The notes: a model not told the origin generated them from the letters alone. DNA of 64,000 nucleotides from Acetobacter aceti (GCF_002005445.1 NZ_CP014692.1:496001-560000); one strand, 5' to 3'. Positions 8,313-17,591 are shown, numbered from the stretch's first letter. Numbers and translations: made by a program.

Positions 8313-9230
8313 ATGAGTTCAGCTCTCAAAAGCAGGGTGACACTGGATGATCTTGCGGTTCTGGCCACACGTTATCGTATCGATCCGTCAAAACCTTTTC
8401 ACCTGAGCGACTACGATCCGTCTGATGATGCCGGTCTGGGACTGACCAAACAGGAGGGAAAGGCGCTCCTGAAGCACGCGAAGAGGCGTCTTTCCGATCT
8501 TCAGGAGTTGCTTTACGCCAATAGTGAAGCGTCCATGTTGATCGTGTTGCAGGGTATGGACACCGCCGGCAAGGACGGCACGATCAAGCATGTCATGTCG
8601 GGAGTGAACCCGGCAGGTGTGTCGGTCACGTCTTTCAAACAGCCCGGCCCGCAGGAGCTACTGCATGGTTTCCTCTGGCGTATCCATATTTCCGCGCCTT
8701 CCTCCGGACGTATCGTGATTTTCAATCGTAGCCAGTATGAAGATGTTCTGGTCACGCGTGTTCATCCCGAGCTTCTGGAGCGTGAGCATCTGCCCGGTGA
8801 GGTCGGCACGCCGGCTTTCTGGCAGGGCCGCTTTGATGATATCCGGCATTTCGAACATTACCTGTCACGGCAGGGTACCGTTATTCTGAAATTCTTTCTT
8901 AATATCTCGAAGGATGAGCAGAGGACGCGTCTTCTCAGTCGTCTTGATATCAAAGATAAAAGATGGAAATTCTCTTCATCCGACATCAAGGAACGCCAGT
9001 TCTGGGATCAGTATCATTATGCTTATGAAGAGGCGGTCACACATACTTCACGTGATTACGCGCCCTGGTTTGTGATCCCAGCCAATCATAAATGGTTTGC
9101 CCGTCTGGCAGTCATAGAGACAATCATTGGCGCTCTGGAAAATCTGAAACAGAAGCCGCCGGTGATGGAGGCGGGTCTGATGCAAAGTCTGGATGCCTAT
9201 AAGGATGAGTTAAGCAAAGAGCCCGACTGA
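8313..9230 (+). CDS. ppk2: Polyphosphate kinase 2 family (polyphosphate:nucleotide phosphotransferase)
   Basis: A 305-residue PPK2 domain protein. The Walker A region reads GMDTAGKDGT (about residues 82-91), the Walker B region FNRSQYEDVLVTRVHP (about 141-156), and the lid region lies near ERQFWDQYHYAYEEA. Length and the VNPAG...SFKQPGPQELLHGFLWR pattern suggest class III, whose members phosphorylate AMP and ADP from polyphosphate. The ATG at 8313 sits ten bases after AAAAAGGAG; a TTG at 8304 would be too close to it. Likely role: nucleotide recharging from polyphosphate in the cytoplasm. Class assignment is by eye. Confidence 0.85.
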   Translation: MSSALKSRVTLDDLAVLATRYRIDPSKPFHLSDYDPSDDAGLGLTKQEGKALLKHAKRRLSDLQELLYANSEASMLIVLQGMDTAGKDGTIKHVMSGVNPAGVSVTSFKQPGPQELLHGFLWRIHISAPSSGRIVIFNRSQYEDVLVTRVHPELLEREHLPGEVGTPAFWQGRFDDIRHFEHYLSRQGTVILKFFLNISKDEQRTRLLSRLDIKDKRWKFSSSDIKERQFWDQYHYAYEEAVTHTSRDYAPWFVIPANHKWFARLAVIETIIGALENLKQKPPVMEAGLMQSLDAYKDELSKEPD

Positions 9231-9262
9231 GTTTCCGTGTCTGCCAATCCGAAGGTGATCCC

Positions 9263-10300
9263 ATGCCTCATGCATCGACGACGATGAAAGCAGTACAGCT
9301 TGTCTCTCCGGACCGACCGTTTGCATTGCGGGCTGTCGCAATCCCTGAGCCTGCGGCGGGTGAGGTCCGGGTAAGGATTGCTGCCTGTGGTGTGTGTCGG
9401 ACTGACCTGCATATTCAGGACGGATTGCTCGATCTCGGCAAAAGGGATTTTACGGTCGGTCATGAAATGGCCGGGATTGTCGATGTCTGCGGCAAGGGTG
9501 TGGACCGGGCGTGGGAAGGCCGCAGGGTCGTTGTCTATTACTATGTCGGTTGCGGTGTCTGCCGTTATTGCCGCGTGGGCGACGATCATCTGTGTCCTCA
9601 TCCAAAAGCCCAGCCGGGTTTTTCGAGTGATGGCGGATACGCTGAATACATTACCGTACCTCTAAAGAACTGTGTGCCTCTACCGGAGCATGTTGATCTT
9701 GCTGAAGCCGCGACCATGGGATGCGCTGGCTCCACGGCTGTTCATGCGGGACGTATGGCAGCCATCCGTCCGGGCGACTGGGTAGTCATCAATGGAACTG
9801 GCGGAGTCGGTCTCGCTCTCCTGCAATATGCCCTTCAGGCCGGAGGGCGGATCATTGCGATCGGACGCGGCGGTGCGCGGTCGCAGATCGCGTTGGAACT
9901 GGGGGCTGAGCAGATCATTGATGTGCTGGAGACAGCCGATACAGCCGATCGTGTACGGGAGCTGACCGGCGAAGGGGCTGACGTCGTTTTCGAATTGCTC
10001 GGTACGCAGGCGGCCATGAGCAGTGCTCTGAATATGCTGCGTCGTCGTGGACGGATGGTGATGCTTGGTTACACTGTAGATGCTTTTCAGGCTCACCCCA
10101 TAGATTTCATTGTGCGGGAAATCACCCTCCTTGGGTCTGTCGGTTCGACTCTTGATGATCTTCATGAAGCGATTGAGCTGCTGGCGCGTGGCGTCATGCG
10201 CTCTCCTGTGGCGGAGAGTCTGCCGCTGGAATCCTTCGATGCGGCGCTGATGAAAACACGACGGGGAGGGCTGGGTGGAAGGATTGTTCTGGTTCCCTGA
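9263..10300 (+). CDS. Zinc-dependent alcohol dehydrogenase (MDR family)
   Basis: A 345-residue medium-chain dehydrogenase. Catalytic zinc ligands are visible in ACGVCRTDLH and VGHEMAG; the structural zinc loop is GCGVCRYCRVGDDHLCPH (four cysteines). The Rossmann motif is GTGGVGLALLQYA. The substrate is unknown; relatives act on alcohols, polyols or short aldehydes using NAD(P). It follows ppk2 by about 30 bp with an AAGGT ribosome site, so it may belong to the same transcript. The stop codon forms the left arm of a terminator-like hairpin. Confidence 0.85.
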   Translation: MPHASTTMKAVQLVSPDRPFALRAVAIPEPAAGEVRVRIAACGVCRTDLHIQDGLLDLGKRDFTVGHEMAGIVDVCGKGVDRAWEGRRVVVYYYVGCGVCRYCRVGDDHLCPHPKAQPGFSSDGGYAEYITVPLKNCVPLPEHVDLAEAATMGCAGSTAVHAGRMAAIRPGDWVVINGTGGVGLALLQYALQAGGRIIAIGRGGARSQIALELGAEQIIDVLETADTADRVRELTGEGADVVFELLGTQAAMSSALNMLRRRGRMVMLGYTVDAFQAHPIDFIVREITLLGSVGSTLDDLHEAIELLARGVMRSPVAESLPLESFDAALMKTRRGGLGGRIVLVP

Positions 10301-10331
10301 CTGGCTGTCGGGATATCAGGGTTCTCTTTTT
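10295..10331 (+). terminator. Rho-independent terminator after the alcohol dehydrogenase
   Basis: CCCTGA (including the stop codon) pairs with TCAGGG 15 nt later, and the stem is followed by TTCTCTTTTT. Short stem but good T-run. Confidence 0.45.
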
Positions 10332-10517
10332 CAGGAAAATCTACAGAGCAATATCTTGATGTATTTATGTGCGATTTTTATTTGGATGATTTACAGTAAA
10401 AATTATTTTGTGCTGTGGTTGTTTCAGTTTTGGCGTATCTATGATGTTTAGAATAAGTGTTGATGGACAGGGTTTTTTATAGAGAAGAAGATTCCTCTTG
10501 CGTCTTTTTGTCTTGGT

Positions 10518-10671
10518 TATTCCGATATTCCAAGCACTTAGAGTTCCGATATGGAATGAAACCAACTCTCTGCATCAATGGAAAAATAGCGAAAGGCTGG
10601 CCTTTTCGAGGGGATATATGTGCTGCGTGAGGCCGGTTCAGCGTCAGATGATGAATTTCCAAACGGGCTCT
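10518..10671. repeat. MITE-like repeat, copy A
   Basis: The 135 bp at 10537-10671 align without gaps to 33752-33886; by hand count 118 positions are identical. The right end TTTCCAAACGGGCTCT matches the terminal inverted repeat of that copy with one change; the left terminus is degraded. Both strands are open over most of the copy, but the differences show no codon-position bias, so I regard it as non-coding. Confidence 0.7.
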
Positions 10672-11058
10672 TAATGAAGATGAATATTGCGGGTAACCAG
10701 CTTGGTTGATGGAAGGTCAGATAGACTGCTTATCAACAGGCCTTCCATTCTGCCCTCAGCGGAGCATCGCAAGCGCAAGTGTTGTACGGATACCGTTTCA
10801 ACCCACGTCTGATGCAGATTTTCGAGTTGATGAAGCTGCTCATGATCTATTGATAAAAACGATAAACATTTTGTGTCCGGGAAAGTCAGAACGGTTTACT
10901 GCCCCCTGAGTCGGGGAAGGGCGAGTGATGAGGAACGAAAGTACGCGAAAAATATATTTTCAATAATACTAATTATAACAATGGTTTTTTTGAATCATAT
11001 TTATTTTTTATGTAAATTTTATTCCGGTGCAATCGAGATTTTCCACGTCAAAAACATC

Positions 11059-11075
11059 ATTCCGCTTGACGGAAT
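11059..11075. promoter_or_regulatory. Candidate LysR-type operator (ATTCC-N7-GGAAT)
   Basis: ATTCCGCTTGACGGAAT is a perfect inverted repeat (6 bp arms, 5-nt centre) containing the T-N11-A form favoured by LysR regulators. It lies 54 bp upstream of the LysR start codon and upstream of the whole porin-transporter-GGT operon, fitting autoregulation and operon control. Confidence 0.45.
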
Positions 11076-11129
11076 CGTTACGGATCAGGACTAATCTATT
11101 AAAGGGATTATTCCTGTGGAGTTATTTGT

Positions 11130-11990
11130 TTGCGCGATAAATCGGATCTGGATCTGCAGCACCTCAGGTCGTTTCTTGCTGTGGCCAAGACGCTCCATTT
11201 CACGTCGGCTGCTCATCAGCGAGAGATCAGCCAGTCAACCATCAGCCAGCATATTACCCGGCTGGAGGAGATGCTTGATGTCAGTCTGCTTTCAAGATCC
11301 ACGAAAGTCGTTGAGCTTACCGAGGCGGGGCAATTGCTTATTCCCCTGGCTGAGGATCTCCTGCGGCAACAGGATCAGATATTTGAACTTTCTTCGACTC
11401 TGGAACGCCCGCAGTATATTCGGATCGGTCTGACAGAAGATCTCGTTCTGTCTGAATTTCCTTTGGTACTCCGTAATTTTCGAAAAAAACACCCGGAAAT
11501 AAAAGTCAATCAAACTATTGGCCTCAGTCATCAACTGCGAGCTGAACTGAACAAAGGTGAAATTGACCTGATGTTCGGGATGAGGGGGCCCAACGAAACT
11601 CATGGAGTGCCTCTCTGGCAGGAGCAGTTGCGCTGGTATGCTTATTCGGAAACAGAATCGTCAAAGGGAGAGTCTATCCCTCTTGTGGTTTTTCCTGAAG
11701 GAAGCGTGACACGCCGCATGGCGATCGAAACGTTGAACCGTCATAAAATACGCTGGCACATTGCTTTTTGCAGTGACAGCCTTGGCGCTCTCCTCGGGGC
11801 CGTCAAGGCAGGATATGGCTATACCCTGCAACCCGCTTTTCTCAAACGCAGCGTGCTGACCGAACCTGTCATGCCGCTGCTGCTGCCCGAGGCGCCGTCC
11901 GTCAACTTCGTGGTGCTTACCAATCGTTCCGAGTTCAACATTCCTGAGCAGATGTTGATCGACGGAGCCAAGACCATCTTTCCATCCTGA
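11130..11990 (+). CDS. LysR-family transcriptional regulator
   Basis: A 286-residue regulator starting at TTG, with GGAG eight bases upstream. Residues about 8-67 form the winged HTH (LRSFLAVAKTLHFTSAAHQREISQSTISQHITRLEE split over helices 1-3), followed by the co-inducer domain. It lies 30 bp before the OprB porin gene on the same strand, unlike the usual divergent LysR arrangement, and probably controls that operon. The inducer is unknown; the operon suggests an organic acid or amide. The coding DNA is more A+T-rich than the genes left of 10300. Confidence 0.85.
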   Translation: MRDKSDLDLQHLRSFLAVAKTLHFTSAAHQREISQSTISQHITRLEEMLDVSLLSRSTKVVELTEAGQLLIPLAEDLLRQQDQIFELSSTLERPQYIRIGLTEDLVLSEFPLVLRNFRKKHPEIKVNQTIGLSHQLRAELNKGEIDLMFGMRGPNETHGVPLWQEQLRWYAYSETESSKGESIPLVVFPEGSVTRRMAIETLNRHKIRWHIAFCSDSLGALLGAVKAGYGYTLQPAFLKRSVLTEPVMPLLLPEAPSVNFVVLTNRSEFNIPEQMLIDGAKTIFPS

Positions 11991-12020
11991 ACACACATCT
12001 TTTCTGAAACGGACATCTTT

Positions 12021-13586
12021 ATGAAAAAATCAAGGCCAAGAAAGTATCTATATTGTTGCTTTATCGCAATAATATTTTCAGATTTCAGTTTGGACGGGTC
12101 TTTTAGGTCTGCCCATGCTGCTTCACCGGCACAGGGCAATGACCTGATCGTGCATGGGACGTCGACGTTCGATGCGCATGCCCGTTCCATGACTGATCCT
12201 TCAGTCCCGGCATACGTCCCGACGAACAGCACTCCTGGAGGAGTTCCTTCCAAGACCTCAGCTAACAGTGCTCACTCTATCGGAAAACAGCCTTATCTGT
12301 TCTCTCTTCACTTCAAGCCGATCGTTGACGCAGGAAAATATCTCGGGGACCGCGGAATCTATTTCACGGGCTGGAATGTATCCCAGTATTCCGGTGTTCC
12401 TGCTGGCGGTATCGATCATGGTTCATTTTTCAACAACTTTGCGGGTGTTGGCGTTGATCTTGATATGCAGCGTCTTGCCCACATTCCTGGTGCCAAGATC
12501 CATTTTCTGGCAGATGAAGTCGCCGGTCAGGGGCGTGCGGGAGGTGATACGGGATCAAGCTGGGGTTTTGTATCTTACTATGGAAACCATAACGGCTTTC
12601 AGGTACGTGAATTTACATGGGATCAGGCGCTCTTCAACAACCATCTGTTCATTCTGGCGGGACGCTCGATGCCAAAAGGCGGCGAGTTCGATGGTTCCGA
12701 GCTTTACTGCATGTTCCCCAGCTTTTTGTGCTCTGTTCCAACGACATTGACCATAAACGGCTCGATGCCCTCCTTCGTCACATCGTCATGGGGTGCACGT
12801 TTTCTCTATAAACCTACTGCCAAAACCTACATCAAGACCGGTATCTGGGAAGCTGAGCCCTCCCTTAAACTGTCCAATCATAATGGCTGGCCTGGTCCTG
12901 ATTGGGGATTCGATAGAGCGGAAGGCGAGTATATTCCGACGGAAGTCGGCTACCGCACTAATTTTACAAACGACAAATATCCTCGCGCTTACGATCTTGG
13001 CTTTGTTTATGACACGGCGACCTATTCTGATCCTCTCTACAACAGGATGGGGCAGTCTCGTCCGCTTTACGGCGGCACGGCCATGACCCGACGTGGACGT
13101 ACGCAGCTGTATCTGCAGGCGCAACAGATGATCTGGAAGCCTGAAGAGAACGGTACCCGGGGGCTTATTGTGTTTGCAGCGGCCAACCTGATGACGTCCG
13201 GAGATGCTTCCGTAAAGGATGGTTTCGTAGCAGGTCTTTTTGACTGGGGCCCATTCGCCTCGCGTCCAAGGGATTATGTAGGTTTCGTCAGCCAGACCCT
13301 GATCTGGGATCGTCGCTTTGTCCATGGCATGAACGACACCATGGCGGCTCATGGACACAACAATCAGTGGGCAGCTCAGGAAACAATGATGGAACTGAAC
13401 TACGGCCTGAATATCGCTCCGGGTGTCATGTTCACACCTTATCTTGAATATATCTGGAACCCGGATCAGTTGGGTCGAAAGACTATCATTCCAAATGTGA
13501 ATACCGCGATTCAGGCTGGGATTTCCCTGAATGTGCAATTCAGTCCGGCTTTTGGAATCCCGACTCTTCAGCGCGTGAGAAACTGA
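12021..13586 (+). CDS. OprB-family carbohydrate/solute-selective outer-membrane porin
   Basis: A 521-residue protein with a basic N-terminus, hydrophobic stretch and a cleavage site SAHA-AS near residue 33. The mature part has the OprB pattern: an N-terminal HFKPIVDAGKYLGDRG segment, many alternating aromatic beta strands, DLGFVYDTATYSDPLY, and a C-terminal TPYLEYIWNPDQLG region leading to a terminal strand. It would form an outer-membrane channel for small hydrophilic solutes. Placed first in a porin-MFS-SBF-GGT series, it probably admits the substrate used by that operon rather than glucose. Confidence 0.8.
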   Translation: MKKSRPRKYLYCCFIAIIFSDFSLDGSFRSAHAASPAQGNDLIVHGTSTFDAHARSMTDPSVPAYVPTNSTPGGVPSKTSANSAHSIGKQPYLFSLHFKPIVDAGKYLGDRGIYFTGWNVSQYSGVPAGGIDHGSFFNNFAGVGVDLDMQRLAHIPGAKIHFLADEVAGQGRAGGDTGSSWGFVSYYGNHNGFQVREFTWDQALFNNHLFILAGRSMPKGGEFDGSELYCMFPSFLCSVPTTLTINGSMPSFVTSSWGARFLYKPTAKTYIKTGIWEAEPSLKLSNHNGWPGPDWGFDRAEGEYIPTEVGYRTNFTNDKYPRAYDLGFVYDTATYSDPLYNRMGQSRPLYGGTAMTRRGRTQLYLQAQQMIWKPEENGTRGLIVFAAANLMTSGDASVKDGFVAGLFDWGPFASRPRDYVGFVSQTLIWDRRFVHGMNDTMAAHGHNNQWAAQETMMELNYGLNIAPGVMFTPYLEYIWNPDQLGRKTIIPNVNTAIQAGISLNVQFSPAFGIPTLQRVRN

Positions 13587-13627
13587 AAACTGCTTTACTG
13601 AACATAATTTTCCATAAGGGTGCGTAC

Positions 13628-14845
13628 ATGAAAGATTCCAGATGGTGGCAGATGGCGGCAGGACTGGCCTGCATGGCGGCCATATCCTCTCCCCAGTATG
13701 TGTGGACGCTGTTCACACCCATGCTGAAGACCGAATTCGGAGCCAGCGCGGCGGCACTTCAGGTCACTTTCTCATTGCTGATCGTGCTGCAAACAGTTTT
13801 TTCTCCTATTCAGGGATGGATCGGACGTCACGTCGCGGCACGCAGCCTTATCATGGCGGGAGTGGTGCTCACCGGCCTGAGCTGGGTCGTGACCGCACAG
13901 GTTCACACCCTGAACATGCTTTATCTCAGCTACGGTATTCTGGGTGGAGCCGGAACAGGCATTGTCTATGTCGGTGTCGTCTCTCTCCTCATGCAGTGGT
14001 TCCCGGAACGGCGCGGTATGGCCGCAGGAGCTGCGGCAGCCGGATATGGCATGGGCGCAATGCTGACCACCTTCCCGATCTCCCACATGCTCGCCGCCTC
14101 CGGATGGCGTGAAACAATGGGAGTCTTTGGTGTGGTGATCATAGCCGCGGGACTCATTGCAGCATGGTTTCTCAAGGTGCCCAGTCCTCCCTCTCCGGCA
14201 TTGATCCCGCAATCCGAAGAAAAGGGATACTCTACATCTTTCGTTGTCAGAACACCTCTGTTCTGGATCATGTTTCTCATGATGGCGACAATGGCGACAT
14301 CGGGCCTTATGGTCACGTCGCAGCTTGCGCAGATTGCCAATGACTTCAATGTTGCCCACCTGACAATTCTTGGGATGGCGGCGCTCCCTCTTGCGATGAC
14401 TCTGGATCGAATCGCCAATGGTCTCACGCGGCCGCTTTTTGGATGGATTTCGGACCATCTGGGTCGTGAGCGCACCATGGCTTTTGCTTTCACCCTCGAA
14501 GCTATAGCCCTGACATGCTGGCTGGCTTTGGCCCATCATCCGGTTGCGTTCGTTCTTCTTTCTGGTGTGGTTTTTCTGGGATGGGGCGAGATTTTCTCTC
14601 TTTTCCCGGCAACACTTACAGACACTTTCGGCACGAAAGATGCATCACGAAACTATGGTTTGCTCTACATGGCGCAGGGTGTTGGGGCCGTATTCGGTGG
14701 CCCGCTTGCAGCATGGATGCATCAGGCGAGCGGGAACTGGCAGCCAGTCTTTGCCTGTGCGATCGGTGGTGATCTGCTGACGGCCTTGCTGGCGATACTT
14801 GTTCTGAAGCCGATGCGTCACCGATTCATGCGCGGTGGAGTCTGA
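13628..14845 (+). CDS. MFS transporter, oxalate/formate antiporter (OFA) type
   Basis: A 405-residue, 12-helix major facilitator. The N-terminal SPQYVWTLFTPMLKTEFG region, the GWIGRHVAARSLIMAG loop 2-3 motif and YLSYGILGGAGTGIVYVGV are typical of the OxlT/OFA group, which exchanges or imports monocarboxylates and dicarboxylates. The central loop follows LKVPSPPSPALIP. The stop overlaps the next start (TGATG), so translation is coupled. Substrate is inferred only at the level of a small carboxylate. Confidence 0.75.
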   Translation: MKDSRWWQMAAGLACMAAISSPQYVWTLFTPMLKTEFGASAAALQVTFSLLIVLQTVFSPIQGWIGRHVAARSLIMAGVVLTGLSWVVTAQVHTLNMLYLSYGILGGAGTGIVYVGVVSLLMQWFPERRGMAAGAAAAGYGMGAMLTTFPISHMLAASGWRETMGVFGVVIIAAGLIAAWFLKVPSPPSPALIPQSEEKGYSTSFVVRTPLFWIMFLMMATMATSGLMVTSQLAQIANDFNVAHLTILGMAALPLAMTLDRIANGLTRPLFGWISDHLGRERTMAFAFTLEAIALTCWLALAHHPVAFVLLSGVVFLGWGEIFSLFPATLTDTFGTKDASRNYGLLYMAQGVGAVFGGPLAAWMHQASGNWQPVFACAIGGDLLTALLAILVLKPMRHRFMRGGV

Positions 14846-15801
14846 TGCGAAAACCAGATCCGTTCCTTGTCGCATTGATCAGTGTCGTGGTGTTTGCCTC
14901 ATTGCTTCCGGCAAGAGGTGAAGTCACTGTGATCCTTGGCTACATCACAGATATCCTGATCATGGCGATGTTTTTCATGCAGGGCGTGAAGCTGGAACGT
15001 CGTGCGGTTGTGGAAAATATCCGTAACTGGAAGCTTCAGGGGCTTGTTCTGCTTTGCTCATTTGTTCTGTTCCCACTGATCGGGGCAGGATTGCACAGGC
15101 TCCTGCCGCACAGTCTCGACGAAGCAACCTGGCAGGGAGTGCTGTTCCTGTGCTGCCTGCCTTCTACCGTTCAGTCCTCCATTGCCCTTACATCCATGGC
15201 TGGAGGGAATGTCGCCGCCTCGATCTGCGCGGCCACTCTTTCCAATATTGTCGGCATCTTCCTGACGCCTGTTCTGGTGTCGCTTGTTCTGCACAAACAG
15301 GGGGTGTGGTCTGCCAGTTCGGTGACAGACATTGCCGTCCAGCTTCTGCTACCTTTCATAGCAGGTCAGATCCTGCAACCTCTTCTGCATGCGTGGGCTC
15401 ATCGACGTAAAAAGACCATCTCCATACTTGATCGTTCTTCAATCCTTCTGGTGGTCTACACAGCCTTCAGTCATGCTGTGGTGCTGGGTATCTGGTCCCA
15501 TCTTTCGTCGCGAGACCTTGTGGCTCTGGCATGTATCGATCTGGCTCTCCTGCTGGTTGTCCTTGTGACAAGTTCTGGGCTCAGTCGCCTCTGCGGATTC
15601 AGTTCGCGCGACGAAGTATCGCTTGTCCTGTGTGGTTCGAAAAAATCACTGGCATCCGGCGTCCCGATGGCAAATGTCATTTTTTCTGATTCCATCGCTG
15701 GTTTCGTCGTGTTGCCGCTCATTCTCTACCACCAGATCCAGCTTTTCCTCTGCACGCTGATAGCGCAACGCTATCACCAGAAACATCAGTCAGGTTTGTG
15801 A
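14845..15801 (+). CDS. SBF-like (bile acid:sodium symporter superfamily, YfeH-type) carrier
   Basis: A 318-residue protein with about nine or ten hydrophobic segments. FMQGVKLERRAV near residue 45, LCCLPSTVQSSIALTSMAGGN near 95-115 and the late SLVLCGSKKSLASGVPMANVIF are the conserved elements of the SBF-like family, including YfeH and plant BASS/SBP homologues that carry organic anions. It begins at the last base of the MFS stop and ends one base into the GGT start, so three consecutive genes are translationally linked. Substrate unknown. Confidence 0.78.
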   Translation: MRKPDPFLVALISVVVFASLLPARGEVTVILGYITDILIMAMFFMQGVKLERRAVVENIRNWKLQGLVLLCSFVLFPLIGAGLHRLLPHSLDEATWQGVLFLCCLPSTVQSSIALTSMAGGNVAASICAATLSNIVGIFLTPVLVSLVLHKQGVWSASSVTDIAVQLLLPFIAGQILQPLLHAWAHRRKKTISILDRSSILLVVYTAFSHAVVLGIWSHLSSRDLVALACIDLALLLVVLVTSSGLSRLCGFSSRDEVSLVLCGSKKSLASGVPMANVIFSDSIAGFVVLPLILYHQIQLFLCTLIAQRYHQKHQSGL

Positions 15802-17393
15802 TGCTTCACACAGTTCGTTCACTGCGCGGGATGGTCACTTCCCCGCATCATCTCGCCAGTCAGGCCGGATTGGACATCCTCAGGGAAGGGGGCACCGCGC
15901 TGGAAGCGACTGTCGCCATGGGCGCGGCTCTCTCTTCTGTCTATCCACACATGACTGGGCTGGGCGGGGACGCTTTCTGGCTGATTTCATGGCCAGACGG
16001 GCGCTCCACAGTCATTGACGCTTGTGGAGCGGCAGCCATGGGGGCCTCACGGGCTCTATATCAAGAGGCTGGTCTTACAGATATTCCATGGCGTGGCGGA
16101 CTGGCCGCCAACAGCATGGCTGGTGCTGTCTCGGGATGGGAGAAAGCGCTCAGTCTCAGTGCGTCTATTCGCCCCAACCTGCCTTTGGAGCGTCTGTTGC
16201 GGGACGCCATTCATTACGCAGAGTCCGGATACGCTGTTTCTGATAGTGAAGCCTCTCTTCTACATGAAAAGCAGGCTGAACTCTCAGAAAGCAGATCCTT
16301 TCTGGATGCCTATAGCTCATCAGGAACACTGGTTTCATCTGGCGCTCTCCGCCGCAATCCGGCTCTGGCTCGGACATTACGGCAACTGGCTCATGACGGG
16401 CTCGATAGTTTCTACAACGGCGCGCTGGCACGAACTCTCGCAGAGGATCTTGAAAATTCAGGTAGTCCGCTAAGGCAATCTGATTTTTCTCTCCATCAGG
16501 CTCAACTGCGTAAGTCACTTCATGCATCGATAAAGGGGGCTGTCCTTTATAATACGCCACCTCCGACACAAGGGGTGGCGTCTCTCGGCATTCTCAAGAT
16601 TTTCGATCGGATCGCCGCTGATCAGGTCGATGGATATGACCATATTCATGGTCTGGTGGAAGCGACAAAACGCGCCTTTATCTTCCGCAACAGGCATGTT
16701 GGCGACCCAGCCTGGATGACACGATCAGCGCAGGATTTTCTGGATGATGATGCCGGGATTGCACAACTCACCGACGGCATCGACATGCGGCATGCAATGC
16801 CCTGGGACGCCAGATCACAGATGGGGGATACCACCTGGATGGGAGCCATCGACTCTTCCGGGGTTGCGGTCAGTATGATCCAGAGTCTGTACTTCGAGTT
16901 TGGATCAGGAGTTTTCCTGCCACAGACTGGACTTGTCTGGCAAAATCGCGGTTCTTCATTCCGCCTTGAGAAAGGGGCATGGAATAGTCTGGAGCCGGGA
17001 CGTAAACCATTTCATACGCTCAACCCGGCAATGGCGCGTTTTGATGATGGCCGGACCATGGTTTACGGCACAATGGGTGGGGAAGGACAGCCACAAACAC
17101 AGGCTGCGCTTTTTACACGCTATGCCCGGTATGGAGTTGCATTGCAGCAAGCCATTACCGCACCGCGATGGCTTCTTGGGCGTACCTGGGGTGAAGACAG
17201 TTCATCGCTCAAAATGGAAGCAGGTTTTGATACGACGGTTGTGGATCAGCTCCGGCAGGCAGGACATGATATAAAAATTGTTCCGGCCTTTTCATCAATA
17301 ATGGGGCACGCAGGCGCGCTTGTTCGACATGCTGGCGGCCTTATTGAAGGCGCCGCTGATCCACGCAGTGACGGCGTGGCCGCAGGTTTTTGA
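15801..17393 (+). CDS. Gamma-glutamyltransferase-family Ntn-hydrolase (YwrD/HpxW-like)
   Basis: From the ATG at 15801 the protein has 530 residues. It shows the GGT family N-terminus (MVTSPHHLASQAGLDILREGGTALEA), VYPHMTGLGGDAFWL, the processing and catalytic region GDTTWMGAIDSSG (first Thr as likely nucleophile), and the late TLNPAMARFDDG...GTMGGEGQPQTQA. No signal peptide is visible, so it is likely cytoplasmic, unlike classical periplasmic GGT. TTW replaces the TTH usual for true GGTs. The compact clade includes B. subtilis YwrD and HpxW, an oxamate amidohydrolase; an amide or oxamate-like substrate would fit the OFA-type transporter in the operon. Confidence 0.8.
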   Translation: MLHTVRSLRGMVTSPHHLASQAGLDILREGGTALEATVAMGAALSSVYPHMTGLGGDAFWLISWPDGRSTVIDACGAAAMGASRALYQEAGLTDIPWRGGLAANSMAGAVSGWEKALSLSASIRPNLPLERLLRDAIHYAESGYAVSDSEASLLHEKQAELSESRSFLDAYSSSGTLVSSGALRRNPALARTLRQLAHDGLDSFYNGALARTLAEDLENSGSPLRQSDFSLHQAQLRKSLHASIKGAVLYNTPPPTQGVASLGILKIFDRIAADQVDGYDHIHGLVEATKRAFIFRNRHVGDPAWMTRSAQDFLDDDAGIAQLTDGIDMRHAMPWDARSQMGDTTWMGAIDSSGVAVSMIQSLYFEFGSGVFLPQTGLVWQNRGSSFRLEKGAWNSLEPGRKPFHTLNPAMARFDDGRTMVYGTMGGEGQPQTQAALFTRYARYGVALQQAITAPRWLLGRTWGEDSSSLKMEAGFDTTVVDQLRQAGHDIKIVPAFSSIMGHAGALVRHAGGLIEGAADPRSDGVAAGF

Positions 17394-17412
17394 CGAACTG
17401 ACCATAAAATCG

Positions 17413-17454
17413 ACCACATAAGCATGACTGGTTATCGTTGAATGCTTATGTGGT
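17413..17454. terminator. Hairpin between convergent genes, probable bidirectional terminator
   Basis: ACCACATAAGCAT (13 bp) pairs perfectly with ATGCTTATGTGGT across a 16-nt loop, between the convergent GGT-like and lipid-kinase genes. T-runs are weak on both sides. Confidence 0.55.
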
Positions 17455-17591
17455 TTATGTTTGAGTGAGTTATATCCAGGAACTTTCTGGCAGTATTGAT
17501 GAGGTATTTGCAAATACACCCTGAAAACATGAAATCCGCGGTAGTTTTATGCGCCAATCTTCCCCGATCAGCAGAGGCGGTATAAAGCCCT

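Larger units (their letters stand above)
10332..11129. other. AT-rich intergenic region without a convincing gene
   Basis: About 800 bp of distinctly A+T-rich DNA between the alcohol dehydrogenase and a LysR gene. It contains a 154-bp repeat (10518-10671) and a LysR-box-like palindrome (11059-11075). Short open frames at 10706-10909 and 10873-11094 show no recognisable family and no coding-like composition, so I do not call them. Confidence 0.6.

Noticed and set aside
10706..11094. Two small open frames in the spacer before the LysR gene
   Set aside because: No ribosome sites of quality, no family resemblance and A+T-rich composition consistent with non-coding DNA.
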